Source of the DNA: Nitrospinota bacterium
GTDB lineage: Bacteria; Nitrospinota_A; UBA7883
Reading direction: 5' to 3'
DNA length: 5,501 nucleotides
Assembly (NCBI GenBank): GCA_029880775.1
Contig: JAOUNV010000163.1
Span: forward strand, 1-5,501
The translations under genes and the position numbers were made by a program. Under the pieces are notes generated by a model. That model was given only the letters and a program-made list of their open reading frames with translations, did no database searches and was not told the DNA's origin. How positions within the stretch are numbered: the stretch's first letter is position 1; the number at the start of each line of letters is the position of its first letter. Positions 1 through 5,501 of the stretch are shown here, piece after piece.

Positions 1-90
1 ATCGGGATGCGCACCATAATCGTGATCGGCGCCTCTGAAACAAAGGTCATAAACGGAAAGATGGTGACACCTCGAGGGTACTCCATATGA
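1..90 (+). CDS. cobJ: Precorrin-3B / cobalt-factor III C17-methyltransferase, C-terminal end only (partial)
   Basis: Only the last 29 codons are present, in frame from base 1, ending at TGA 88-90. The tail reads MRTIIVIGASETKV, then NGKMVTPRGYSI. The pattern 'MRT-hydrophobic-IG-S-T-x4-GxMxTPRGY' is the usual C-terminus of the CobJ/CbiH family of SAM-dependent methyltransferases, which methylate C17 and take part in ring contraction of the corrin precursor. The catalytic domain lies outside the window, so the aerobic (CobJ) and anaerobic (CbiH) forms cannot be told apart. The stop overlaps the next gene's start (ATGA, 87-90), and that gene is a corrin-ring reductase of the same pathway, which supports the call. 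This is inferred from a short but distinctive tail. Confidence 0.8.
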   Translation: MGMRTIIVIGASETKVINGKMVTPRGYSI

Positions 91-869
91 TACTGCTGAT
101 AGGCGGCACCTCGGAGACCGGGAATCTGGCGGCTGGTATAGTGGCCCTGGGCCAACAGGCGCTGGCGCTGACCGCCACCGACACGGAACTGAACACTGGC
201 CAGACGGCCGGAGTGGAACGGCGTGTGGGCCGCTTGGACAAAGGCGGGATGACGCGGCTTATACAGGAGCGAGACATAACGGTGGTGGTGGACGCGTCAC
301 ACCCATACGCCGCGCAAGTCCGCGCCAACGCGCGAGCAGCCGCAGTGGAAAGCCGAATCCCTTACCTGACATACGTTCGTCCGACGCAGGACCATGATTA
401 CGACCAGTTGTACCGGGTGGATAGCCACGAGGCGGCGGCGGAGCTGGCCTTTTCCTTCGGCGCCCCGACGTTGCTGGCCACAGGGTCGCGCAACATAACT
501 CCATACGCCAGGATGGCGCGGCGTACCGGCCAGAAGGTTGTCGCCAGGGTGCTGGACAATCCAGAGTCGCTGGACGCGTGCCGGATGGGGGGATTGCTGG
601 ACGAGGAAGTGATTACAGGCCGGGGGCCATTCACAGTAGAACAGAATCTTTCCACAATTGGGGAACATGAGATAGGCGTGCTGGTGACAAAGGATAGTGG
701 CGCCGCAGGCGGCGTGGCGGAAAAGATAGAGGCTGCGCGGTCCGCGGGTATACCGGTGGTGATGGTAGACAGGCCGGACCATGGCCCTGGGGAAGCGTTC
801 GATGATATTGGCGGGCTTCTGGCCGCGCTGGAAAGCGCGCTGGATGGAGCCGAAAGTAAGAGGAGCTGA
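87..869 (+). CDS. cobK/cbiJ: Precorrin-6A (cobalt-precorrin-6A) reductase
   Basis: 260 aa, the usual length for the CobK/CbiJ family. These cytoplasmic NAD(P)H-dependent enzymes reduce the C18-C19 double bond of the macrocycle. Family motifs appear in order: an N-terminal nucleotide-binding loop IGGTSET (residues 5-11), DASHPYA (69-75), ATGSRN (131-136), TGRGPF (177-182), VLVTKDSG (198-205), EKIEAA (212-217) and MVDRP (226-230). The ATG at 87 overlaps the upstream stop and has a GAGGG site at 74-78, eight bases before it. The protein begins directly with the strand leading into the nucleotide loop, as expected, so the start is firm. Whether it acts on the cobalt-free or cobalt-containing intermediate cannot be read from this gene. 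Ile codon use is odd: 9 of 13 isoleucines are ATA. Confidence 0.95.
   Translation: MILLIGGTSETGNLAAGIVALGQQALALTATDTELNTGQTAGVERRVGRLDKGGMTRLIQERDITVVVDASHPYAAQVRANARAAAVESRIPYLTYVRPTQDHDYDQLYRVDSHEAAAELAFSFGAPTLLATGSRNITPYARMARRTGQKVVARVLDNPESLDACRMGGLLDEEVITGRGPFTVEQNLSTIGEHEIGVLVTKDSGAAGGVAEKIEAARSAGIPVVMVDRPDHGPGEAFDDIGGLLAALESALDGAESKRS
861..865 (+). promoter_or_regulatory. Ribosome binding site deciding the cobO start
   Basis: AGGAG lies just before the TGA of the upstream reductase. It is eight bases from GTG 874 and eleven from ATG 877, so spacing favours the GTG. The two starts differ by one residue. The site sits inside the end of the previous gene, a sign of coupled translation. 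Confidence 0.6.
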
Positions 870-873
870 AAAC

Positions 874-1419
874 GTGATGGAACAGATGGACGAAGAGAGA
901 GTGGGATTGACGGTGATTTTTACCGGTGACGGGAAAGGGAAGACTTCCGCGGCGCTGGGAGTGGTGGCGCGATGTGTGGGGCATGGCGGCAGATGCAAGA
1001 TGATTCAGTTCATCAAAGGAAGCCTGAAAAGCGGGGAGGCGAACCTGAGCAAGACCTTGGCGCCGAACCTGGAGATAGTGCAGGTGGGGCGCGGATTCAC
1101 CTGGCTTGCCGATGTTCCCAGGGAGGAGCATATCAAGGCGGCGCGGGACGGGATGGAAATGGCCCGGGCGGCGCTGGTCTCCGGAGAGTATGATTTGGTG
1201 GTTCTGGACGAAATACTCTATGCGCTAAAGGCGGGCCTGGTGGAGGTGGAACAAATAGAAGAGCTGATAGCCGCCAAGCCCGCTCGGACCCACCTGATCC
1301 TCACTGGCCGGGGCGCGCCTCAACGCCTGATAGACAAAGCGGACCTGGTGACCAGCATGACTATGGTGAAGCATCACTCAAGCGCCAGGATAAAGGCTCA
1401 AAAATACATGGATTTCTGA
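874..1419 (+). CDS. cobO: Cob(I)yrinic acid a,c-diamide / corrinoid adenosyltransferase (CobO/BtuR family)
   Basis: 181 aa from GTG 874 (180 from ATG 877), close to the family norm of about 180-200. The enzyme transfers the 5'-deoxyadenosyl group of ATP to the reduced cobalt of a corrinoid. The P-loop GDGKGKTS is at residues 18-25, followed by QFIKG (45-49), an acidic Walker B-like LDEI (111-114), LTGRGAP (143-149) and ADLVTSM (156-162). These are CobO/BtuR signatures, not PduO or EutT. The open frame extends upstream to 781 inside the reductase gene. That extension has no family similarity, and the AGGAG at 861-865 places the start at 874/877. The gap to the preceding stop is four bases. The C-terminal tail ends AQKYMDF, where the family usually has AQKGIEF/Y, and the preceding HHSSAR also departs from the common pattern. 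The core motifs are intact, so it is probably active. Confidence 0.95.
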   Translation: MMEQMDEERVGLTVIFTGDGKGKTSAALGVVARCVGHGGRCKMIQFIKGSLKSGEANLSKTLAPNLEIVQVGRGFTWLADVPREEHIKAARDGMEMARAALVSGEYDLVVLDEILYALKAGLVEVEQIEELIAAKPARTHLILTGRGAPQRLIDKADLVTSMTMVKHHSSARIKAQKYMDF

Positions 1420-1438
1420 TTGTGAAAAATATTAACGG

Positions 1439-1446
1439 AGAGGTGA
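1439..1446 (+). promoter_or_regulatory. Ribosome binding site of cobC
   Basis: AGAGGTGA lies in the only sizeable intergenic gap (1420-1450), with its AGG core seven bases before ATG 1451. The gap is AT-rich at its 5' half (2 G/C in the first 16 bases), which would leave the site unstructured. It gives cobC its own initiation signal, where the neighbouring genes mostly rely on overlap or very short spacing. Confidence 0.65.
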
Positions 1447-1450
1447 ACTG

Positions 1451-2062
1451 ATGGCGAAAAGAGCGTATCTGTTCCGGCACGGCCTGACGGAGGCGAACCT
1501 GGAAAGCAGGCTGGTGGGCGCCACAGACATGCCCCTGATAGAGGAGGGCCGCAAGCAGGCCATGGCTATGCGCTCCTTGGTGGAAAAGATAAAGGTCGGT
1601 GCGGTCTATTGCAGCCCCATGGTCCGCACGATGGATACGGCCCGGCTGGCGCTGGGGCAGGAAGACCCGGATATGGAAATAGACGAGAATCTGCGAGAGG
1701 CGGATTTCGGCGATTGGGAGATGATGACATATGAGGACGCATGGAGCCAGGATAGGAAACTGGCGCTTAAGTGGACTCGGGGTGATGAGGACTTCCGCTT
1801 CCCGGAAGGGGAAAGCCTGGTCTCGTTTCTGAAGAGGGTGAGCAGTGTCCATGAAAGGCTGATCGACGAGGAGGAGGAGAATGTAGTTATGTTCACCCAT
1901 GGGGGGATCATTGGCCAGATTCTCTGCCAGATGCTACACGTTCCGGCAAACCGGCACATGATATTCCGTATCCCCCCGGCGTCGCTGACAATCATCGATA
2001 TTCATGACGGGATGGGTGTTCTCTCCGGAATATGCCCGCCGGAGTTTTACACCAAGGAGTGA
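1451..2062 (+). CDS. cobC: Alpha-ribazole-5'-phosphate phosphatase (histidine phosphatase family)
   Basis: 203 aa, typical of small phosphoglycerate-mutase-like phosphatases. The catalytic histidine is in RHG (9-11, with phospho-acceptor His10), followed by LTEAN. SPMVRTMDTA (55-64) supplies the second phosphate-binding arginine (Arg59). LREADFGDWE (81-90) carries the acidic proton donor, probably Glu83. FPEGES (116-121) and THGG (149-152, with His150) complete the active site. CobC removes the 5' phosphate from alpha-ribazole phosphate or from adenosylcobalamin 5'-phosphate in the last step of nucleotide-loop assembly. The fold alone does not define the substrate, since the family is broad. 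The specific call rests on the position between cobO and cobU, plus the LRE-FG-WE motif common in CobC. The residue after RHG is Leu where Glu or Gln is more common, within family variation. An acidic run of Glu/Asp (139-143) precedes the last motif. In Pseudomonas denitrificans naming, 'CobC' denotes a different enzyme. Confidence 0.88.
   Translation: MAKRAYLFRHGLTEANLESRLVGATDMPLIEEGRKQAMAMRSLVEKIKVGAVYCSPMVRTMDTARLALGQEDPDMEIDENLREADFGDWEMMTYEDAWSQDRKLALKWTRGDEDFRFPEGESLVSFLKRVSSVHERLIDEEEENVVMFTHGGIIGQILCQMLHVPANRHMIFRIPPASLTIIDIHDGMGVLSGICPPEFYTKE
2054..2059 (+). promoter_or_regulatory. Ribosome binding site deciding the GTG start of cobU
   Basis: AAGGAG sits at the very end of cobC and runs into its TGA (2060-2062). 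It is seven bases from GTG 2067. The nearest in-frame ATG (2004) lies deep inside cobC and would add 21 residues with no family match, so this site fixes the GTG start. Confidence 0.8.
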
Positions 2063-2066
2063 GCCT

Positions 2067-2603
2067 GTGGGGCGGATCGTGTATGTGACGGGGGGAAGAC
2101 GCAGCGGCAAGAGCGCGTTTGCCCAGGCCATGGCGGAGCGGGCCACCGGCCCAAAGGTGTATGTCGCCACCTGCCCTGTGATCGACCAGGAGACCAGCGC
2201 CAGGGTGGAGGCCCACAAGCAAGCCCGCGAAGGGAAGGGTTGGACTACCATCGAGGAAGAGCAAGACCTGGCCGGAGCCATCAAACAGGCCGATGGCGCG
2301 GAGGCCGTATTGGTGGAATGCCTCACATTGTGGGTGAATAACCTGCTCTACCAGGCGGAGCAGGATGGCGATGACGCGACGCAGGAGATGGTGATGAAGG
2401 TGATGGAAGAAGCACTGGACACCGCTGTGGCGGCTCAGGGCATGGTCATATTTGTATCCAACGAGGTGGGTTTGGGAGTTATTCCGGACAACCCGTTGGC
2501 GAGGAAATTTTCAGATATAGCGGGGATCATAAACCAGCTTGCCGCCACCAGGTCGGATGAGGCCTACCTGGTGGTAAGCGGCATAGCGCAAAAACTTAAA
2601 TAA
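2067..2603 (+). CDS. cobU: Adenosylcobinamide kinase / adenosylcobinamide-phosphate guanylyltransferase
   Basis: 178 aa, close to the roughly 180 of Salmonella CobU. This bifunctional enzyme phosphorylates adenosylcobinamide and then transfers GMP to give adenosylcobinamide-GDP, the substrate of CobS. The P-loop GGRRSGKS is at 9-16. YVATCPVIDQE (32-42) leads into ARVEAHKQAR (45-54), where His50 aligns with the guanylylated His46 of Salmonella CobU. VECLTLW (83-89), SNEVGLGVIP (131-140), the R-x-F-x-D-x2-G-x3-NQ region (146-157) and VVSGI (169-173) follow the family order. The start is GTG 2067, set by AAGGAG at 2054-2059. From there the protein begins GRIVYVTGG, the normal family N-terminus. 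The gap to cobC is four bases. All key residues are present. In organisms with full de novo synthesis the kinase step may mainly serve salvage, while the guanylyltransferase step is always needed. Confidence 0.96.
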   Translation: MGRIVYVTGGRRSGKSAFAQAMAERATGPKVYVATCPVIDQETSARVEAHKQAREGKGWTTIEEEQDLAGAIKQADGAEAVLVECLTLWVNNLLYQAEQDGDDATQEMVMKVMEEALDTAVAAQGMVIFVSNEVGLGVIPDNPLARKFSDIAGIINQLAATRSDEAYLVVSGIAQKLK

Positions 2604-2610
2604 AGAGGGA
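2604..2610 (+). promoter_or_regulatory. Ribosome binding site of cobT
   Basis: AGAGGGA fills most of the ten-base gap between the TAA of cobU (2601-2603) and ATG 2614; its GAGG is five bases from the start. It follows an AT-rich stretch at the end of cobU (about 2590-2604), which suggests an accessible site. Confidence 0.65.
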
Positions 2611-2613
2611 ACC

Positions 2614-3672
2614 ATGAATCTGTTGGAAAACACTGTCAAATCAATCAAACCATTGGACGAGAAAGCCCGAGGCGAGGCCAAGGCTCGGCTAGACCAGCTG
2701 ACCATGCCCCACTGGGCGTTGGGCAGGCTTATGGACCTGGCTACGGAGCTGGCCGCCATGACTGGAAAGAATCCACCCCCCGTAGCGCGCAAAACCATTG
2801 TCACCATGGCAGGCGACCACGGTGTCACTGAGTCTGGTGTCAGTCAGTACCCCTCTGAAGTGACAGTGCAGATGGTCCACAACTTTGTCAATGGTGGCGC
2901 AGGGGTGAACGCGCTGGCAGGGCTGACAGGGGCGAATGTGGTGGTGGTGGATATGGGAGTCAATGGCGACCTGTCAGTGCTTGGCGACAAAATAATCCAC
3001 AAGAAGATCGGCATGGGGACCAAAAATATAGCCAAGGGCCCGGCCATGACCCGGGATGAGGCGATAAAAAGCGTTGAAGCGGGGATCGAAGTCGCTATCA
3101 GCCTGGCCGATACCACCGATGTCTTCGGCGCCGGGGAGATGGGGATCGGCAATACCACTCCCGCCAGCGCCATTGTGTCCGCCGTCACCGGGGAGGCTCC
3201 GGCCAAACTGACAGGACGGGGAACCGGTATAGATGAAGCGAGGCTGGTTGAAAAGATCAAGGTAATCGAACAGACACTGGAGACTAATAAACCGGATAAA
3301 ACCGATGGGCTGGACCTGCTGGCCAAGGTGGGGGGATACGAGATCGGTGGTATGGCTGGTGTCATCATCGGCGCGGCGTCTCTGCGAAAGCCGGTGTTGG
3401 TGGATGGATTTATCTCCACGGCTGGCGCCATCGTGGCCTCGCTCATCGCCCCGGCGGCCAAAGAGTATATGATTGCCGCTCACGAGAGTGTGGAGCCTGG
3501 GCACCAGGCCATGCTCGGCTGGCTGGATAAACGAGCATTCCTGGATATGAACATGCGCCTGGGCGAAGGAAGCGGCGCGGCGCTGGCGATGTGCCTGGTG
3601 GACGCTGCGTCCAATGTTCTCACCAAGGTGGCCACCTTCCAGGAGGCGGCGGTGTCTACGTCGGATAAATGA
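2614..3672 (+). CDS. cobT: Nicotinate-nucleotide:dimethylbenzimidazole phosphoribosyltransferase
   Basis: 352 aa, matching the family's usual 350-360. CobT transfers ribose phosphate from nicotinate mononucleotide to the lower-ligand base (classically 5,6-dimethylbenzimidazole), giving alpha-ribazole 5'-phosphate. Motifs: AGDHGV (66-71), the base-pocket region from GVSQYP (75-80) to NGGAGVNALA (93-102), GAGEMGIGNTT (172-182), GRGTG (201-205), GGYEIGGMAG (240-249), VLVDGFI (261-267), SVEPGHQAML (292-301) and LGEGSGAALAM (316-326). Glu318 aligns with the catalytic Glu317 of Salmonella CobT; Glu175 and Lys214 match its Glu174 and Lys213. The pocket stretch differs from the common 'SAYPQEVT ... 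GGAAIN' form (here SQYPSEVT and GGAGVN). The lower ligand cannot be named from this gene, and no bluB or bza gene is in view. Only one CobT copy is seen, so nothing suggests an ArsAB-type heterodimer. Confidence 0.97.
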   Translation: MNLLENTVKSIKPLDEKARGEAKARLDQLTMPHWALGRLMDLATELAAMTGKNPPPVARKTIVTMAGDHGVTESGVSQYPSEVTVQMVHNFVNGGAGVNALAGLTGANVVVVDMGVNGDLSVLGDKIIHKKIGMGTKNIAKGPAMTRDEAIKSVEAGIEVAISLADTTDVFGAGEMGIGNTTPASAIVSAVTGEAPAKLTGRGTGIDEARLVEKIKVIEQTLETNKPDKTDGLDLLAKVGGYEIGGMAGVIIGAASLRKPVLVDGFISTAGAIVASLIAPAAKEYMIAAHESVEPGHQAMLGWLDKRAFLDMNMRLGEGSGAALAMCLVDAASNVLTKVATFQEAAVSTSDK

Positions 3673-4424
3673 GACGGCTTCTGGCGGCGGTGGGGTTTCT
3701 GACAATTATCCCGCTGCCGCGCAAAATAAAGATCACTGCCGAGGACCATGGCGGATCGGCGATTTTTTATCCCCTGGTGGGGCTGGGCATAGGCATGGCC
3801 CTGGCTTTCATGTTCCGGCAAATGACAGATCTGGCGCCGCCACTTCCCATATTCGCGATTCTGGTGGTGGCTATGAGCATGATTTCCGGCGGGCTGCACA
3901 TGGATGGCCTGGCCGATTCCTTCGACGGGTTTATGAGCGCCCGGCCCAGGGAGCAGGCGCTGGAGATCATGCGCGATAGCAGGATGGGCGCCATGGGGGG
4001 GCTGGCCATGATGTCTGTGCTGCTGATCAAGTTCTCCTCCCTGGCGGTGATGGATGGCAACGTGCCAGCGCTGGCCCTGGTGATGGCCGCCGTGGCGGGG
4101 CGGGGCGCCATGAGCTTGGCTATCGTCATTTTCCCATACGTCCGCGCCGAGGGATTGGGCGCTCCATTGAGTGGCAGAGCAGGATGGGGCACGGTGGTGA
4201 TGGCGCTGTTGATCACCGGGCTGGCTGGTGTGTATACTGGCTTTTCAGGGCTCACCGGAGCCGGATACTATATGTGGGCCATCATGCTGGTGTGGACCGT
4301 GGTCTTCGGGCTCTACTGCCGACGGAGGATCGGCGGCATGACAGGGGACACTTACGGCGCCCTATGCGAGACCACGGAAGCTCTGGCGCTTTTCATCGTG
4401 GCGGGGCATGTATATGGTGGATAG
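3669..4424 (+). CDS. cobS: Adenosylcobinamide-GDP ribazoletransferase (cobalamin synthase)
   Basis: 251 aa, the normal CobS length. This integral inner-membrane enzyme joins adenosylcobinamide-GDP with alpha-ribazole or its 5'-phosphate, releasing GMP. The N-terminus MRRLLAAVGFLTIIPLP is typical. GGLHMDGLADSFDG (74-87), with Asp79, Asp83 and Asp86, is the signature acidic motif; IMRDSRMGAMG (100-110) and GGMTGDTYGAL (222-232) follow. About six or seven hydrophobic segments are visible, near residues 30-49, 57-76, 110-128, 131-155, 174-192, 200-217 and 236-249. The ATG at 3669 overlaps the cobT stop (ATGA, 3669-3672). The codon just before it in this frame is TAA, so no earlier start is possible. 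The nearest strong purine site, AGGAGG at 3641-3646, is 22 bases away, so translation probably depends on ribosomes finishing cobT. Confidence 0.96.
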   Translation: MRRLLAAVGFLTIIPLPRKIKITAEDHGGSAIFYPLVGLGIGMALAFMFRQMTDLAPPLPIFAILVVAMSMISGGLHMDGLADSFDGFMSARPREQALEIMRDSRMGAMGGLAMMSVLLIKFSSLAVMDGNVPALALVMAAVAGRGAMSLAIVIFPYVRAEGLGAPLSGRAGWGTVVMALLITGLAGVYTGFSGLTGAGYYMWAIMLVWTVVFGLYCRRRIGGMTGDTYGALCETTEALALFIVAGHVYGG

Positions 4425-5501
4425 CGGGTTCGGAAGGCATGGAGGAAACCTGAAGGATCTGGCCTCCATGGCCGGAGTGAGGGAGGAGGAGATACTCGAC
4501 TTCTCCGCAAACGTAAACCCTCTCGGTTTTCCAGAGTGGCTTCGCCCCTTGCTAAGCTCCCATATCTCACGGTTATCAAGCTATCCCGATCCCCATGCGC
4601 GCCAGTTCGCCGCCGCCGTGGCAAGCGCTCATGGAGTGGATGAGCGGCAGGTGGTCCCCGGAAACGGCGCCACGGAGCTTTTGTATGCCGCAGCCTGCAT
4701 GGGCAAATTCAAAAAGGCTGTGATTCCCATCCCGGCTTATGTCGATTACCGGGCGTGCGCCGAAAGGGCCGGTCTGGCTGTGGAGACTCTGCTCATGGAA
4801 GAGGCTGATGGTTTTTCGCTCGACCTGGATAGTCTGTCCGGAATTCTGAATGGGGGGGAAGTGGTATTCATCGGCTCGCCTAACAACCCGAACGGCGCCA
4901 TCGTGGATCACGATGGATTGCTGCGGCTGGCTGACGGAAAACAGGATACGGTGTTCGTGGTCGACGAATCGTTCGGCGGGTTTGTGGATGGATATGAATC
5001 TACAATCGGATGTGGACGGGACAACGTGGTGACTGTGGTTTCCATGACGAAACTTTTCGCCATACCGGGCCTGCGTTTGGGATATGCTGTGGCAGGGGAC
5101 CGACTGGCCGACTCATTGCGGGCGCATGTGGATCCATGGTCGGTGAACGCCATGGCCCAGGCCACCGGAATGGAGGCGATGACGGACGGTGAATATGTCC
5201 GCAGGAGTGTGGAAGCTGTTCGGGAATGGAGAGAGGAACTTGCCGCCGCCCTGCGGGAAACCCCTGGATTGAAAATCTATCCTGGCTTTGCCAACTACCT
5301 TCTGGCCAGGCTGGAGGATGGCGACGCGTCGCAGCTGGCGCAGCGTATGCTCATGAACCACAGAATCGCCATCCGCGTCTGCCACAATTACGAGGGGCTG
5401 GATGGGCGATACTTTCGGCTGGCGGTGCGGGATGGGGCGGACAATAGAAAACTTGTCCATGCCATGATGGACGAACTGGGCGTGACAGCCTCGGCTGTTC
5501 A
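4414..5501 (+). CDS. cobD: L-threonine-O-3-phosphate decarboxylase, PLP-dependent (partial, runs off the window end)
   Basis: An open frame of 362 codons with no stop before base 5501. Salmonella CobD is about 364 aa, so nearly the whole enzyme is present. It decarboxylates threonine phosphate to (R)-1-amino-2-propanol O-2-phosphate, the linker between ring and nucleotide. It has the fold-type I aminotransferase fold, close to histidinol-phosphate aminotransferase. HGGN (9-12) and FSANVNPLG (30-38) are hallmarks of CobD as opposed to HisC. YPDP (57-60), GNGATEL (83-89), SPNNPNG (155-161) and VDESF (183-187) bind the cofactor. SMTKLFAIPGLRLGY (210-224) carries the Schiff-base lysine, Lys213. 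YFRLAVR (333-339) holds the probable carboxylate-binding arginine. The start is ATG 4414, overlapping cobS by 11 bases, with a weak GGCGGGG at 4400-4406. In-frame ATG 4408 and GTG 4417 are alternatives. In Pseudomonas naming this enzyme is CobC. Confidence 0.94.
   Translation, partial: MVDSGFGRHGGNLKDLASMAGVREEEILDFSANVNPLGFPEWLRPLLSSHISRLSSYPDPHARQFAAAVASAHGVDERQVVPGNGATELLYAAACMGKFKKAVIPIPAYVDYRACAERAGLAVETLLMEEADGFSLDLDSLSGILNGGEVVFIGSPNNPNGAIVDHDGLLRLADGKQDTVFVVDESFGGFVDGYESTIGCGRDNVVTVVSMTKLFAIPGLRLGYAVAGDRLADSLRAHVDPWSVNAMAQATGMEAMTDGEYVRRSVEAVREWREELAAALRETPGLKIYPGFANYLLARLEDGDASQLAQRMLMNHRIAIRVCHNYEGLDGRYFRLAVRDGADNRKLVHAMMDELGVTASAV

Noticed and set aside
1..86. Cobalamin riboswitch or promoter at the left edge
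   Set aside because: The bases encode the conserved end of a CobJ/CbiH protein in frame to its stop. No B12-box-like element or leader is visible; any riboswitch would be further upstream.
781..873. Upstream extension of cobO to ATG 781
   Set aside because: The added 31 residues are read from the cobK/cbiJ gene in another frame and have no family match. A good AGGAG site directly precedes GTG 874/ATG 877.
297..1131. Antisense open frames across the cobK/cobO junction (233 and 166 codons)
   Set aside because: They overlap two well-supported genes, carry no recognisable motif, and are rich in Arg, Pro and His as expected for reverse reading of this DNA.
1401..1440. Possible internal promoter in the AT-rich cobO-cobC gap
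   Set aside because: TATTAA at 1430-1435 resembles a -10 box only loosely, and no TTGACA-like element lies about 17 bases upstream. The AT content is better explained as an open ribosome-binding region.
1868..1879. GAGGAGGAGGAG run in cobC and a similar GGAGGAGGAG run near 4482-4491 in cobD, as internal ribosome sites or repeats
   Set aside because: They encode Glu-rich stretches in frame. No reasonable start codon opening a supported gene follows at proper spacing.
2004..2066. Upstream extension of cobU to ATG 2004
   Set aside because: It would overlap cobC by about 60 bases and put 21 unrelated residues before the conserved P-loop start. AAGGAG at 2054-2059 supports GTG 2067.
2844..3705. 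Long antisense open frames opposite cobT (205 and 243 codons)
   Set aside because: They lie wholly opposite a gene with every family motif, have low-complexity compositions (Ser/Pro/Thr- or Arg/His-rich) and match no domain I know. They are shadows of GC-rich coding DNA.

Overview
This window is a stretch of a cobalamin (vitamin B12) biosynthesis operon. All eight genes are on the + strand and packed end to end. The DNA looks GC-rich (around 60% by eye). Purine-rich Shine-Dalgarno sites precede most genes, two starts appear to be GTG, and stop-start overlaps are common. This fits a Gram-negative-type bacterium with a GC-rich genome, perhaps an environmental or anaerobic lineage. The sequence alone does not fix a phylum. 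Frequent use of the Ile codon ATA in the first genes is unusual for such DNA and may help placement.

Layout: (1) 1-90, the C-terminal end of a precorrin-3B/cobalt-factor III C17-methyltransferase (cobJ/cbiH). (2) 87-869, precorrin-6A/cobalt-precorrin-6A reductase (cobK/cbiJ), joined by an ATGA overlap. (3) 874-1419, cob(I)yrinate a,c-diamide/corrinoid adenosyltransferase (cobO/btuR). (4) A 31-base AT-rich gap, the only real intergenic space. (5) 1451-2062, alpha-ribazole-5'-phosphate phosphatase (cobC). (6) 2067-2603, adenosylcobinamide kinase/guanylyltransferase (cobU). (7) 2614-3672, nicotinate-nucleotide:dimethylbenzimidazole phosphoribosyltransferase (cobT). (8) 3669-4424, adenosylcobinamide-GDP ribazoletransferase (cobS), joined by a second ATGA overlap. 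(9) 4414 to the window edge, a PLP-dependent L-threonine-O-3-phosphate decarboxylase (cobD), still open at base 5501.

How they work together: the methyltransferase and the reductase act on the corrin ring (ring contraction, then reduction of the C18-C19 double bond). CobO attaches the upper 5'-deoxyadenosyl ligand. CobD makes (R)-1-amino-2-propanol O-2-phosphate, the linker. CobU activates adenosylcobinamide (phosphate) as its GDP derivative. CobT makes alpha-ribazole phosphate from the lower-ligand base. CobS joins the two halves at the membrane, and CobC removes the phosphate. The window therefore holds the full classical nucleotide-loop-assembly set (CobD, U, T, S, C). The bridging genes for cobyric acid synthase (cobQ/cbiP) and the aminopropanol-attaching enzyme (cbiB) are not here and may lie downstream.

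No RNA gene, riboswitch, promoter, terminator, mobile element or CRISPR array could be supported, and no stretch over 31 bases lacks a gene. The pathway is ordinary and well known; I see no undescribed system. The points worth a second look are small: a 5'-to-3' decline in ATA codon use, poly-G tracts inside genes, a divergent CobO tail, substitutions near the CobT substrate pocket, and a cobS start with no close ribosome site.
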